A DNA stretch of 64,000 nucleotides from Limosilactobacillus caviae (GTDB lineage: Bacteria; Bacillota; Bacilli; Lactobacillales; Lactobacillaceae), in NCBI RefSeq assembly GCF_014635905.1, contig NZ_BMDS01000001.1, positions 310,001 to 374,000 on the forward strand, read 5' to 3'. Of this stretch, positions 51,719-61,289 are shown piece by piece (position 1 is the first letter of the stretch; each line of letters begins with the position of its first letter). The position numbers and the translations under genes are program-made. Under the pieces are notes generated by a model that made no database searches, was not told the origin of the DNA, and was given only the letters and a program-made list of their open reading frames with translations.

Positions 51719-54658
51719 ATGGTAAATAAAGAACGTTATAAATTAAATAAAAATGGTAAATTTTTATGCAAGATGGCATTATCAATGGCGAGCGTTGCAG
51801 TTGCTGGGACTACCGCAACCGTTCATGCTGATGCTGCTCAACAAGCACCAGCACAAGAAACAGCCCAAGCTAGTCAAAGCGCTTATCAGCAAAAAGCTAG
51901 TCAAAATGAACAACAATTATCTGACTTGGCGGCTTCTAATGCTGTTAAAGAAGATCATGCAGCAACTTCTTATGCAGCAGCTAATTCTGCTAATGAAGCC
52001 CAAACTAGTCAACAAGTATCTGACCTTAATGATCAATTAACTGCTCAAAAACAGCAGGCTGCTGATCAAATTCAAGCTGCTTCTGCCACTATGACTGATC
52101 AAATTAACGCTCAAAGCAAAACGGTCAATGATTCAGCTGCATTTGCTACTCAACAGCAACAAGCTGCTAATTCGGCCGCTGAATCTCAAATGCAAACAGC
52201 TAATAGCAGTGCAATCGTTCAAGCTCAGCAAGCTGCTAGTCAAGCTGCTCAGCATTCTGCTGCTGCCATTAAGTCAGCGCAAGATCAATACCAATCAACA
52301 GTTAATGAAGCTACTGGTGTTCGCGACGGTTCAATCAAGGCTGCTAACGATTCTTATAACCAAGGAGTAGCCAATGAAAACAATACGTATCAAGCTAATC
52401 AGCAACAATTAGCTAATGAATTGACTACTGCCCAAAACGCAGTTAGCCAGGCTCAACAAGATGTTAAGAGCCATACTACTACTGAGACTGTTAACGTTCC
52501 GGCTCAACAAGCTAAGAATCTCTTACGCATTACTAATGCGATGGAAGATCAAGGCAACGGACGTGCATATGGGTTCGTTGGGATGGGAAATCCTATTTCG
52601 ACGATTGACGCAACATTTCCTAAATCTAATTGGACTAATCCATTGTATCGGAACTTAAATTACGGATTGTACGATAATAGTGTTGTTACCGTTAACGACA
52701 CAAACGTTCCAACGACTGTCGAAGAAATGCCAACTGATTTCATTCCTGGCTTAATTGCTTATAATCCTAAACTAGATAAGTCGCCGGTCGTTTCTGAAAA
52801 CGGCTTAACTGATGCTCAAAAAAACATTGTTGCTAGTTTTATGGTTTCGTGGGCTAATGGTTTCCGTAACTGGATTTACAATAATAATCGCGGCATTTGG
52901 AATGATGCTAATAAATACGCTTTTTATAGAAACTTTACTCCTCGCACATTGAAATATACGATAGGAATGCAGCAAGCAGGCAATGAAATTGCTCAGCAGC
53001 GTACCAATGACCATTTAACTAATAACACTCATACGCATAACTTTACAAATTTGGATTCGTTAAAAAACGTTAAAAATCTTTACGAACAACTTTGCCAATC
53101 AATCAATATTTGGAATGGTAACTATACAGCTGGTAATGTTATTAGTAGTATGGAAAATCTTGAAGGACTTGTTCCATATATTAATGCTAACGGTCAACCA
53201 ACTTTATTAGGCTATTTGGTTGGAGCTTATAATAGTACGCAAGGAATGTGGTATGGCGAAATCTATAATGATCAGGTGGGCCATTATAACCTTGGTGGGC
53301 ATGCTAGTTCAATTTTAAATAACGATCGCGGATATGCCACGGTGGGGTTAGAAAAAGTTCCTGAAACTTTAGCCGGTGACAATAAAACACCTACAAGTTC
53401 ACATATTAAAGGCGCAAAATATGCATTAACAATAGATGCATATGACTGGAGCTTTTATGTCGAAAACACTACAGATACTAGTGCTATTTCCGCTTCAAAA
53501 GCTCCTACTAATCTTGCTAATGTTGTAAACGTAGCTAATGCTAAAATTGCTGCATTGCTTGGCTCAGATGCTAGTGCTCCGGAATTTATTGCTGCTCAAA
53601 ATCATACCAAAGGTCATACTGAAACTCGGACTGTTGTTCCAGCTCAATACACTAACGCCTTGAAGAATGCTCAAAACAATTTAACTGACGTCCAAAAGAA
53701 TCAAACTGTTAAGTCTAATCAATTAACGGCTCATCATCAATCTAATTTACAATCCTTGACTGATCAAAAGAATGCTGCTGTTAAGAAGGCTAACGACGCC
53801 TTTGATGCTACTGTTAAGCACGCAGCTGCTGCTCGTGACAGCAAGATTGCTGAAGCAAAAGGCAGTCACAGCCGCGTTGATCAGTTTAAGCAAGAATTGG
53901 ATCAAAAGTATCAAGACTTAGTTAAGGCCGATCAAGCTAAGATCGCTCAAATTGAGGCTGAACGTCAGCAAAAAATTGCTCAAATTAAGCAGGATGCTAA
54001 GAAAAACTATGATGCTAAAGTTGCTAAGATCAATGCTGATAGTTCAGATATTCAAGCTAAGATCGATGCATTATTGCAATCACATAAGGATTTTGTAAAA
54101 GCTAATGCAGATAAGCTTGCTCAATTAAAAGCTGACGATACTAAAGCTTACAATGACTTGAAAGCTAAGTTAGATGCTGAATTAGCTGCTATGCTTCCTA
54201 AGAATTCTCAAAGTGCAAATGACGATCATGTTATCAATACTAAAGATCATACTGTCGTATTACCTGATAAGAAGTCTGATAGTCAAGCTACTGTTTCAAG
54301 CGATTCTAAGTCAGTTAACGTTGATTCTAAGCATAATGAAGAGGTTCCAGCTACAACTGTTGATACGCCAAACAACGGATTAAAGACTAGTTCAAGCGCT
54401 GAAAAGCATAACAATACATTATTAATTTCAAGTGCTAAGGCCACTACCAATAACGGTACTGAATCTCTAGTTTCACTTGCTGATAAAATTTCCGCTGTTG
54501 TAACTAATTTAGCTGATGCTGATGTTACTGCGCATCAGACTAACAAGCAACGGACGTTGCCAAGCACTGGTAATTATAATAATTGGGGTGTAATTGCCTT
54601 GGGAGCTATAGCAGCTATGTTTGGCTTAGGCTTAACAGGTAAAAAACGTCATGTTTAA
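51719..54658 (+). CDS. LPXTG-anchored SEC10/PgrA-like surface protein
   Basis: A 979-residue wall-anchored protein. The signal is of KERYKLNKNGKF type and ends near VHADA. Two Ala/Gln-rich coiled-coil arms (about residues 50-245 and 630-790) flank a central globular domain (about residues 260-580) with motifs such as GLTDAQKNIVASFMVSW and LVGAYNSTQGMWYGEIYNDQ. The C-terminus has LPSTG and a hydrophobic tail (GVIALGAIAAMFGLGLTG). This layout fits SEC10/PgrA surface-exclusion or adhesion proteins. ATG 51719 lies 10 nt after GGGGG. Codon choice favours GCT/ACT and CAA in the coils. A terminator follows. Confidence 0.82.
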   Translation: MVNKERYKLNKNGKFLCKMALSMASVAVAGTTATVHADAAQQAPAQETAQASQSAYQQKASQNEQQLSDLAASNAVKEDHAATSYAAANSANEAQTSQQVSDLNDQLTAQKQQAADQIQAASATMTDQINAQSKTVNDSAAFATQQQQAANSAAESQMQTANSSAIVQAQQAASQAAQHSAAAIKSAQDQYQSTVNEATGVRDGSIKAANDSYNQGVANENNTYQANQQQLANELTTAQNAVSQAQQDVKSHTTTETVNVPAQQAKNLLRITNAMEDQGNGRAYGFVGMGNPISTIDATFPKSNWTNPLYRNLNYGLYDNSVVTVNDTNVPTTVEEMPTDFIPGLIAYNPKLDKSPVVSENGLTDAQKNIVASFMVSWANGFRNWIYNNNRGIWNDANKYAFYRNFTPRTLKYTIGMQQAGNEIAQQRTNDHLTNNTHTHNFTNLDSLKNVKNLYEQLCQSINIWNGNYTAGNVISSMENLEGLVPYINANGQPTLLGYLVGAYNSTQGMWYGEIYNDQVGHYNLGGHASSILNNDRGYATVGLEKVPETLAGDNKTPTSSHIKGAKYALTIDAYDWSFYVENTTDTSAISASKAPTNLANVVNVANAKIAALLGSDASAPEFIAAQNHTKGHTETRTVVPAQYTNALKNAQNNLTDVQKNQTVKSNQLTAHHQSNLQSLTDQKNAAVKKANDAFDATVKHAAAARDSKIAEAKGSHSRVDQFKQELDQKYQDLVKADQAKIAQIEAERQQKIAQIKQDAKKNYDAKVAKINADSSDIQAKIDALLQSHKDFVKANADKLAQLKADDTKAYNDLKAKLDAELAAMLPKNSQSANDDHVINTKDHTVVLPDKKSDSQATVSSDSKSVNVDSKHNEEVPATTVDTPNNGLKTSSSAEKHNNTLLISSAKATTNNGTESLVSLADKISAVVTNLADADVTAHQTNKQRTLPSTGNYNNWGVIALGAIAAMFGLGLTGKKRHV

Positions 54659-54671
54659 TTGCTTGGCAACG

Positions 54672-54703
54672 AAAAAAGCGCTACGTGAGTGGCGCTTTTT
54701 TCG
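54672..54703 (+). terminator. Terminator after the SEC10/PgrA-like gene
   Basis: AAAAAGCGC at 54673-54681 pairs with GCGCTTTTT at 54692-54700. It separates the surface gene from the AT-rich operon that follows. Confidence 0.85.
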
Positions 54704-54748
54704 TAATGAAAACATATGAAAAAGTGAACATATATTAAGAAAAGGAAA

Positions 54749-55741
54749 ATGAAAAAGAGTAAGTTTATTACAATATTAGCAATAATGATAATAGTTATTG
54801 CTTTGTTTACATGGTTAGAATTCAGGGGCCTTAAAAGTGATGTGTTGAGCAATACAATTGGTACATTAGCTGGAGGAATACTATCAATCCTCTTTGTTTT
54901 CTGGCAATTAAATCTGGATAAACAAAGACAGGCTAAGCAGGATATCGTTAATTTACTTAATTTAATTGACGAATTTCCATCACTGGTTAGTGAAGAATAT
55001 TTAAAGAATTATTTACGAGATATAGTTGATGATCGTAATAGATTTGATGCGGTATATGATATGCTAGATCCTTATTTCAAAGAACTTCATAAAGCAGTTG
55101 ATCAGGCAGAAACAAGTTTGATTTTACTTGGCGATAGCAATCATGATATTAAGGGATTTTTGCAAGATTCAAATATTGTTCAGATTGAATTACGTGAATT
55201 TATTCAAGAAGCTAGTGAATGTAAAAAGGCGATTATTGCTGATAAACCATATCGAATAGATGCAGCTAACCGCCTTGAATATAGAAAAAAACGAGTAATT
55301 ACTAGTATGAAAAACTTGATTAAGACTTTGGAAAATATTGCTAGTCAAGAAAAAAGCTTACAAGAAATTGATTTTAAAGGGATCACTCAGGAAGTTCATT
55401 TGTTTATAAAAGGATATGATCAGGTTTATCAGAAATTAATGGAGTTGGTGGGCAACGGTACTGTTAAACAGCGACAAGTAAATAAAAAAGACTGTTATCG
55501 TCAAAAAGACTTTACTAAACAAGTTCATGAACTAATACCAACTATTAAAAAGTATCATGCGAAATTACCAGAGACTGTTGCACGATATTATAAAAGTGGC
55601 GAGCAGAATGAAGATAAGTATAAAAATGTTATACAACAAGTTTTGCTGTATAAGGCACTTGATAAAAAAGCGGAATTCATTCAATTCAAACGTAAAGATC
55701 AGATTGGCTATTTATTTAAGGATAAACCAGGTGAGGAGTAA
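54749..55741 (+). CDS. Membrane-anchored helical protein, first gene of an uncharacterised operon
   Basis: A 330-residue protein of unknown family. Two N-terminal membrane helices (about residues 7-24 and 37-54) are followed by a long charged, helical cytoplasmic region with coiled-coil character (KQRQAKQDIVNLLNLIDEFP onward). This resembles the anchor-plus-helix layout of some phage-defence or abortive-infection proteins, but no motif confirms it. It overlaps the helicase gene by 1 nt (TAATG), so the two products are probably made together. The gene is AT-rich, unlike the housekeeping genes earlier in the window. Confidence 0.75.
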   Translation: MKKSKFITILAIMIIVIALFTWLEFRGLKSDVLSNTIGTLAGGILSILFVFWQLNLDKQRQAKQDIVNLLNLIDEFPSLVSEEYLKNYLRDIVDDRNRFDAVYDMLDPYFKELHKAVDQAETSLILLGDSNHDIKGFLQDSNIVQIELREFIQEASECKKAIIADKPYRIDAANRLEYRKKRVITSMKNLIKTLENIASQEKSLQEIDFKGITQEVHLFIKGYDQVYQKLMELVGNGTVKQRQVNKKDCYRQKDFTKQVHELIPTIKKYHAKLPETVARYYKSGEQNEDKYKNVIQQVLLYKALDKKAEFIQFKRKDQIGYLFKDKPGEE

Positions 55742-57732
55742 TGAAATTTAACTATAGTGCTTCACAGCGGGAGGCACTCACTGCAATTAAAGCTTTTATT
55801 GAAAGCAACAAAGATATATTTATACTTACAGAGCAAGCAGGAAGTGGAAAAACTGCTTTGATTCCAGAGATTAATACTATGGCTAAGCAAGTAAAAACCT
55901 TATCTGCAACAAATCAAGGGTTGAGTGATCTAATCTTTAATTATGGATTGAATGCGCACACAGTTTATCATGAATTTTATGGTACGCCTGAGAGAAGTAT
56001 ATACGGGACGCAGAATCAAATTCAAAGTATTTCTGTCAATTTTTTATTACAAACTTATTATAGCGAAAATACTATCTTTATTATTGATAATGCTGAATTA
56101 TTACCAAACATTGATAGTGGTAATACAGAGTTACAATATGGCAGCGGTAAAGTACTGGATGATATTTTACATGTTGTTATTGGTCGCCATAATAAATTAA
56201 TTTTTATTGGTGATGAGTGTGGACTAAAGCCAGTAACAGATAATCAATCGCAAGCACTTCAAATAAATTATTTTGAATCAAAAGGTCTGCATGCTGAAAC
56301 CCATATTCTGCGAGATCATCATCGGGTAACGCCCAATATCTCATACTATATTAACAATTTACAAAATACTATAAAAAATGGTGTTGGGGCGGTGTATGAA
56401 ATAACAGATAATCGCCACGATATTTTTAATTTAGACCGAACAAATCATAGTGAGCTTGAAAAAATGAAAGAGATTGCGAAAAAAGTCGCGATTTCTCCAA
56501 TTGGTAGCAGTATGATTGTTGCTAATTCAATGAAAAAAGCGCAAGAGTATAATCGCTTAATTCGTAATTTTCAGCGAAAGCAACGATTTCTTGAAAAAAA
56601 TGACCTACTAATTTTAACTAAGAATATTTATTTTGAACATGGTAACAAAATCCTCCCAACGGGTTCATTTATCTGGATTGAGTCAATTGATGGCGATCTA
56701 ATTACCCATTCTGTTAAGGTACATCATAAAAATATTGAGTTACATTTTTTGCCAGTAACGTATTGGGTAATAGTATCAGGAAAAGCAGTTAAACAGTTAA
56801 AGGGTAATTTATTAACTAATATTTTGTCAACAAACCAATCTGCTTTAGAGAACAATGATTTAGTACTATATATCGACTATTTAGATCGGCATCAAGAAGA
56901 AATTAACGAGTATAAAAAGCAAAATCAAAAAATTGAAACTGATACTGAACATCAAAAACATGATCGTCGAACAAAAGAATATTTAGAGATGTTGAAGAAT
57001 AATTTACAACAAAAGTTGAATCAATCGTTTATTAAGTGTTCAAAGAAAGAATTAAAGAAACTGCTTGTTAAATATCCTGAATGTGATCCAAAGAAACAAT
57101 GTAAACGAATAGATCCATATAAAAAAACTTGGGAACAGATTAATGAGGATCCCTTTTATAACTGTATAGTAGCAAAATACGGGTATGCAACAACGGCATA
57201 TAAAACGATTGGTAACGAATGGGAAAACATCTATGTCGATTTTGAAAATCAGAATGGGGTGAAGTCCTCAGCTATTCGGTGGGCTTATATAGCTCTTTCG
57301 CGATCAACTAAACGTTTGATTGTTTTAAATAAGCGTGGAATTTTCACGGATGGATTTAAAGTTGACAAGAAAATTGCAAGTGAAGCTAAGATAAGACAGT
57401 TGCAACAGCTTAGTAAGTTTGAGAGTGTATCTTTTGGAAGCATTCATGGGAATAAAGTATTGTTAGAACAACTATTTATTCATCTCAAAATGATTTTCCA
57501 AAAAACGGGAATCAAGTATGTAGGTATTGATACAGCAAAAGTTGCTAATAATTTTGTTCGCTATTATTGTCAACTAAAATCAGGAGAAATATTTGAATTA
57601 CAGATGTACTTTAGTCATAAAGGATGGTCAAAAGCTAATATCTATATTAGGTCGGAATATCAGGAGGAAGATTTGAAACAGATAGATCAATTTAAGCAAC
57701 AATTAGAAAAGCTAAACCCATGTAATAACTAA
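55741..57732 (+). CDS. SF1-type helicase (DUF2075/RecD-like) with extra C-terminal domain
   Basis: A 663-residue P-loop helicase-like ATPase. A Q-motif-like segment (YSASQREAL, residues 5-13) and Walker A EQAGSGKTA (Lys37) are present. Walker B reads IFIIDNAELL with Asn117 where a glutamate is usual. A GDE segment (IFIGDECGLKPV) and RVTPNISYYINNL follow. A UvrD_C_2-like motif region (ATTAYKTIGNEW, then YIALSRSTKRLIVLNKRG) spans about residues 475-530. An additional ~100-residue alpha/beta domain closes the protein. It is translationally coupled to the membrane protein upstream. Nucleic-acid unwinding or translocation is inferred. Confidence 0.82.
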   Translation: MKFNYSASQREALTAIKAFIESNKDIFILTEQAGSGKTALIPEINTMAKQVKTLSATNQGLSDLIFNYGLNAHTVYHEFYGTPERSIYGTQNQIQSISVNFLLQTYYSENTIFIIDNAELLPNIDSGNTELQYGSGKVLDDILHVVIGRHNKLIFIGDECGLKPVTDNQSQALQINYFESKGLHAETHILRDHHRVTPNISYYINNLQNTIKNGVGAVYEITDNRHDIFNLDRTNHSELEKMKEIAKKVAISPIGSSMIVANSMKKAQEYNRLIRNFQRKQRFLEKNDLLILTKNIYFEHGNKILPTGSFIWIESIDGDLITHSVKVHHKNIELHFLPVTYWVIVSGKAVKQLKGNLLTNILSTNQSALENNDLVLYIDYLDRHQEEINEYKKQNQKIETDTEHQKHDRRTKEYLEMLKNNLQQKLNQSFIKCSKKELKKLLVKYPECDPKKQCKRIDPYKKTWEQINEDPFYNCIVAKYGYATTAYKTIGNEWENIYVDFENQNGVKSSAIRWAYIALSRSTKRLIVLNKRGIFTDGFKVDKKIASEAKIRQLQQLSKFESVSFGSIHGNKVLLEQLFIHLKMIFQKTGIKYVGIDTAKVANNFVRYYCQLKSGEIFELQMYFSHKGWSKANIYIRSEYQEEDLKQIDQFKQQLEKLNPCNN

Positions 57733-57745
57733 AGCGAGGATAATT

Positions 57746-59938
57746 ATGAATGAGGAGAATACACAAGAAAGGATAAGCAGGATTAAAGAACTGCGTGATA
57801 ATTATAAAGGAAGCAATGATATTAATGAATTGAATCAGGCCTATAAGGAATGTCAAAAAGCTGACGATCAAGGTATTGATGTTAGTTGGCAGTTTCCATG
57901 GGTGATGTATGATTACCTAAAAAGATTAGCTGACGAGAATATTCGGAGCTACCTTCATACTCTAGACGTCATAAAGAATAAAGGCTTTTTTACCAATGGC
58001 AGTATTCCGCTTACAGTGCAGAAAAATTTTATTATTGCCGTTCAGAATAATATTTGTTGGGTGGCATGGAAACTAAAAGAAAAACAAGATTATCCTAATT
58101 TATTTGCGCTTTATGAGCGAGGATTTAAATATTTTGCAGATTTTGATGAGCGTTTGATTGAAAACACCAAATTATTCCATCGTGATAAGTCACAATATTA
58201 TGGTAAACAAGGATTCTTTGAGGCACTAGTAAACACTTTGGTTACTAGTGCAGATCTTCCTAAAAACCAAGCAGATTTAGATGTGTTAATTTCTAGACTC
58301 CAACAAGTAGATGAATATTTTAATAAAAAACATGTGCCATATTATTATTTTTTAGTTACTAAAATAACTAGGACTATTAGTGGGTTAACATGGAATTACT
58401 ATAAATCACAAAACGAAGAATTATTAAATAGTAGTGTGAAAGCTTATCTGAGATTAGGACTTAATTTTCCTGAAGATACTAAAATAGTTAACATTATTTT
58501 GCCGCTCATTCAAAAATATCATGGTAAGGATGATAAATATTGTGATAATTACCCGGGAAATTTTACTAAGGTCATTGATTTGCTTGATTTAGGAAATTTT
58601 TCGACGGAAGACTACGAAAAGTATCAGATTGAAGATGGGAAAAAGTATCCAGGATTAGCTGAAAGAACAGTAACTAGTTATTTAAAAGCACAGAGTAAAA
58701 GCTATTCCCACACTTCACAACAAGTAAAAGAAATTTCTGCAAAAGTTATTCCAATATTGGAAAAGCATAATGATTATACTTGGGCAATATACTTTTATTG
58801 TCAGATTTTAATCCAAGGTGGATTTTATGATAATGCGCGTAAAATTGGACTGCAATTGGTGAAAAATAATATAGCAAATCCTAATATGTGGGGACTCTTA
58901 GCGACTGCATGGCAAGAAAACTTTACCATGAAAATGGCATGTTTATATCAGGCTTGCACACGGGGAACGATGAGCCAAAATGTGCGAAAAAACTTTATTG
59001 ACGGATTAATTGCGCTGAAGGATCCTAACTATTATCCAATTGCTAAACGCGAAATTTCACAATTAAAAAATAAAGAACAAGTACAACAATATAAAAGTTT
59101 TGAATGGTTTAATGACACAAAAGAAGCAAGTAAAAATGATATTATTCCGCAACTTGATGTAGTCGTTTCTAAACTTTTGTATCCAGATGCAGAACCATGT
59201 CGTTTTTATGTTGATTGGCAAAATGAACATAATTATTGGGTAGTTATCCCGAATGCTAAAAGCAAGTTATTTGTTAGACGTAAAATTCGTAAGAAACTAG
59301 TTGATAAAAAACTAAAAACTAATCAAGGCTACAGCGCAGTTTTAATTTCTTATGATGACGACTCAACAAAAGTTAAATATGTTGGTGCTGTTAATGAAGT
59401 AAGAGATGATGAATTTACAAAATTATATATAAAAGAAGACTGTGGAGTATTTTCGGCAGTTCGGGATTTTGGGTTTATTGTTAAAGATAATCAGGCGTTT
59501 GACGAAGATTATTTCTGTAATTCAAAAATTGTCAAAGAAAATAACCTTAGAAATTACGATACGATAAAGTTCCTTGCGAAATATTCATTTGATAAGAAAA
59601 ATGAAAAGTGGAAGTGGGGCTATTATAAAATTTTGGCGGTTAACCATGCGAATCCTGCAGAATTTAAGCGAATATTCCAAGGAACTACAACCATTAAGAA
59701 GAATAGGACAGGGCATGCGTTTGCTTTTGTAGACGATGGAGATGATTCTTGCTATGTTTCTGGAGATTTGTTAACTAAAGCAGGAATTGAGTTTAATAGG
59801 GATTCTTCAACGACAGATTTTAATTCACACGACCAGTTATCACTAAAACTTCTAGCAGAGAAAAAATATAATGACAGGCGTAAGAAGTGGGAATGGGCAG
59901 CAAGCTCTATCCAAGAAGTAAATAAAGGAGTGAAATAA
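57746..59938 (+). CDS. Helical-repeat protein with two C-terminal cold-shock/OB-like modules
   Basis: A 730-residue protein of unrecognised family. The first ~470 residues are all-helical with TPR-like periodicity. The C-terminal third contains two related beta-rich modules (about residues 562-634 and 644-725): each has G-x-F/GFxFVxDxxxxDxY, then a K(N/R)(E/K)KWxW segment. They resemble cold-shock-type nucleic-acid-binding folds. GAGGA precedes ATG 57746, 13 nt after the helicase stop. Its partner in a helicase operon suggests RNA or DNA recognition; this is inference. Confidence 0.72.
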   Translation: MNEENTQERISRIKELRDNYKGSNDINELNQAYKECQKADDQGIDVSWQFPWVMYDYLKRLADENIRSYLHTLDVIKNKGFFTNGSIPLTVQKNFIIAVQNNICWVAWKLKEKQDYPNLFALYERGFKYFADFDERLIENTKLFHRDKSQYYGKQGFFEALVNTLVTSADLPKNQADLDVLISRLQQVDEYFNKKHVPYYYFLVTKITRTISGLTWNYYKSQNEELLNSSVKAYLRLGLNFPEDTKIVNIILPLIQKYHGKDDKYCDNYPGNFTKVIDLLDLGNFSTEDYEKYQIEDGKKYPGLAERTVTSYLKAQSKSYSHTSQQVKEISAKVIPILEKHNDYTWAIYFYCQILIQGGFYDNARKIGLQLVKNNIANPNMWGLLATAWQENFTMKMACLYQACTRGTMSQNVRKNFIDGLIALKDPNYYPIAKREISQLKNKEQVQQYKSFEWFNDTKEASKNDIIPQLDVVVSKLLYPDAEPCRFYVDWQNEHNYWVVIPNAKSKLFVRRKIRKKLVDKKLKTNQGYSAVLISYDDDSTKVKYVGAVNEVRDDEFTKLYIKEDCGVFSAVRDFGFIVKDNQAFDEDYFCNSKIVKENNLRNYDTIKFLAKYSFDKKNEKWKWGYYKILAVNHANPAEFKRIFQGTTTIKKNRTGHAFAFVDDGDDSCYVSGDLLTKAGIEFNRDSSTTDFNSHDQLSLKLLAEKKYNDRRKKWEWAASSIQEVNKGVK

Positions 59939-60096
59939 TGGGTGATACGCAGTACGCAGAGTTAAGAAAATATACAAGAAAGTCAAATAGTCTTGGTATT
60001 CAGGAACGTAAAAATAGTAATTGCTCAATGGACGGGATAAATTATGGCTGTGACTATAGTAATTGTATTGTTAATAGTAATTTATGCTACATATAA
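59938..60096 (+). CDS. 52-residue open frame, probably the N-terminal part of the following membrane protein
   Basis: ATG 59938 overlaps the preceding stop (TAATG) and has the best ribosome-binding site of the operon (AAAGGAGTG). The frame encodes a hydrophilic start (MGDTQYAELRKYTRKSNSLG) and then runs into Cys/Asn-rich sequence that looks like the wrong frame of the transmembrane segment of 60044-60493. A one-base shift near 60040 would join the two into one ~185-residue single-pass membrane protein. Confidence 0.5.
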   Translation: MGDTQYAELRKYTRKSNSLGIQERKNSNCSMDGINYGCDYSNCIVNSNLCYI

Positions 60097-60493
60097 GGAA
60101 AATACTGATTCAAGCTCAACACAACCTACTTCTCGACAACAGTATAAAGTTATAGAGAAAGAAAGCTTACAGAAACAAGATATAGAAAGTAATAATTCAG
60201 AGAAAATACCTCTACATTCTAAAAATAATAGGTATAATTTTACAGGCTACGTTACGGATATTAATTGGCATAATACTAAAGATAGTCAACTCCAGTGTTG
60301 GTTAACAATAGTAAGTGGTGAGCAAGAAAAGGAAATGAGTAAGTATATCAAAAAGGATATGATGGGTACTCTTCAACAATATAAAGCAATTAAAATAAAT
60401 GATTATGTTCATGTAACCTATGCTTTACGAAAAGGATATAAGAATATAAAGACATTACGAGTTTTAAAAACTGGGGAATGGTGGAATCTATAA
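60044..60493 (+). CDS. Single-pass membrane protein with OB-like extracellular or cytoplasmic domain
   Basis: A 149-residue frame with one membrane helix at residues 2-16, a polar linker and a beta-rich domain (YNFTGYVTDINW, LQCWLTIVSG, NDYVHVTYALRKGYKN) suggestive of an OB fold. The nearest upstream signal is a weak GGACGGG; the better start is at 59938 in another frame, so the gene may be frameshifted. It appears to be the last member of the 54.7-60.5 kb operon. Function unknown. Confidence 0.55.
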   Translation: MAVTIVIVLLIVIYATYKENTDSSSTQPTSRQQYKVIEKESLQKQDIESNNSEKIPLHSKNNRYNFTGYVTDINWHNTKDSQLQCWLTIVSGEQEKEMSKYIKKDMMGTLQQYKAIKINDYVHVTYALRKGYKNIKTLRVLKTGEWWNL

Positions 60494-60615
60494 GGGAATC
60501 CTTTTTATCTGAAACCTATTGCTTCGCCTCGTCAAATAGTGATAGCTACTGATAGGGTTAAAATGGAAGAAAACAGCAATTAACTTATTGTCAATAGTCG
60601 TAACGATAGATATGA

Positions 60616-60687
60616 TCGACAGTAGGTGACTTCAAGAACATCAAAATTCCTGATTTAGACAATGGAACAAATACAATGAATCTTTAA
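60616..60687 (+). pseudogene. Short C-terminal protein remnant
   Basis: A stop-bounded open frame encodes STVGDFKNIKIPDLDNGTNT... and ends at TAA 60685. It has no start codon or ribosome-binding site. Together with surrounding non-coding sequence (60494-60720) it looks like gene debris at the end of the accessory operon. Weak evidence. Confidence 0.25.
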
Positions 60688-60720
60688 GTGCACAGAAGAT
60701 TAGTTAATAACAAAATAATA

Positions 60721-60767
60721 GTTTAAAATCCGATGACGGCAGGTTTGCCATCATCGGATTTTTAAAC
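60721..60767. terminator. Bidirectional terminator
   Basis: AAAATCCGATGA-C-GGC pairs with GCC-A-TCATCGGATTTTT, extended by GTTTAAAA/TTTTTAAAC. It separates the accessory operon from the small membrane gene on the minus strand. Confidence 0.85.
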
Positions 60768-60815
60768 AAAAAAAGAACCATGACATAATGCCATAGTTCT
60801 TTCGTGAAAAGTAAA

Positions 60816-61100
60816 TCATGCGGTTGTGTGATTATTGTGGGTAACACTGTTTTCACGATAACCAAAGTAGAATTGAACAGCGGCAACGGCAATGTTTACC
60901 CAGTTCATTGTAAGGAACCAGCCGTTAAGAGCACTTGCATCGTGTGTCATGCCGTAATATACCCAAAAGCCAATTACAATTGCACATACGTTAATCCATG
61001 CGAATGTCTTTTGTAGAACTTGATTGTCAAGAGCAAACCACATCCATACAACGTTTACTACGAACCAGATTGCAAGAATCCAAAAGATAACGTCGAACAT
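60816..61100 (-). CDS. Small membrane protein (three predicted helices)
   Basis: A 94-residue hydrophobic protein with three membrane helices (IFWILAIWFVVNVVWMWFAL, then FAWINVCAIVIGFWVYY and FLTMNWVNIAVAAVQFYFGY). Start ATG 61100 follows AAAGGAG; an in-frame extension upstream lacks one. It ends in a His/Thr-rich tail. No family recognised; it appears monocistronic. Confidence 0.7.
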   Translation of the reverse strand: MFDVIFWILAIWFVVNVVWMWFALDNQVLQKTFAWINVCAIVIGFWVYYGMTHDASALNGWFLTMNWVNIAVAAVQFYFGYRENSVTHNNHTTA

Positions 61101-61289
61101 AGTATTATCTCCTTTCAAATCTGTACCTACACATACGAATAGATATGTCACCCAATAAAGAAGATTTACCTTTCACTCTCTATTATAAACTGGTTTTTAT
61201 AGTTACCAAGAAAAAAGGCTTATAATTATGCAAGAATAGTACACTTATTCCATAATGATTTAAATAAAAACGTATCAAATAGTGTGAAA

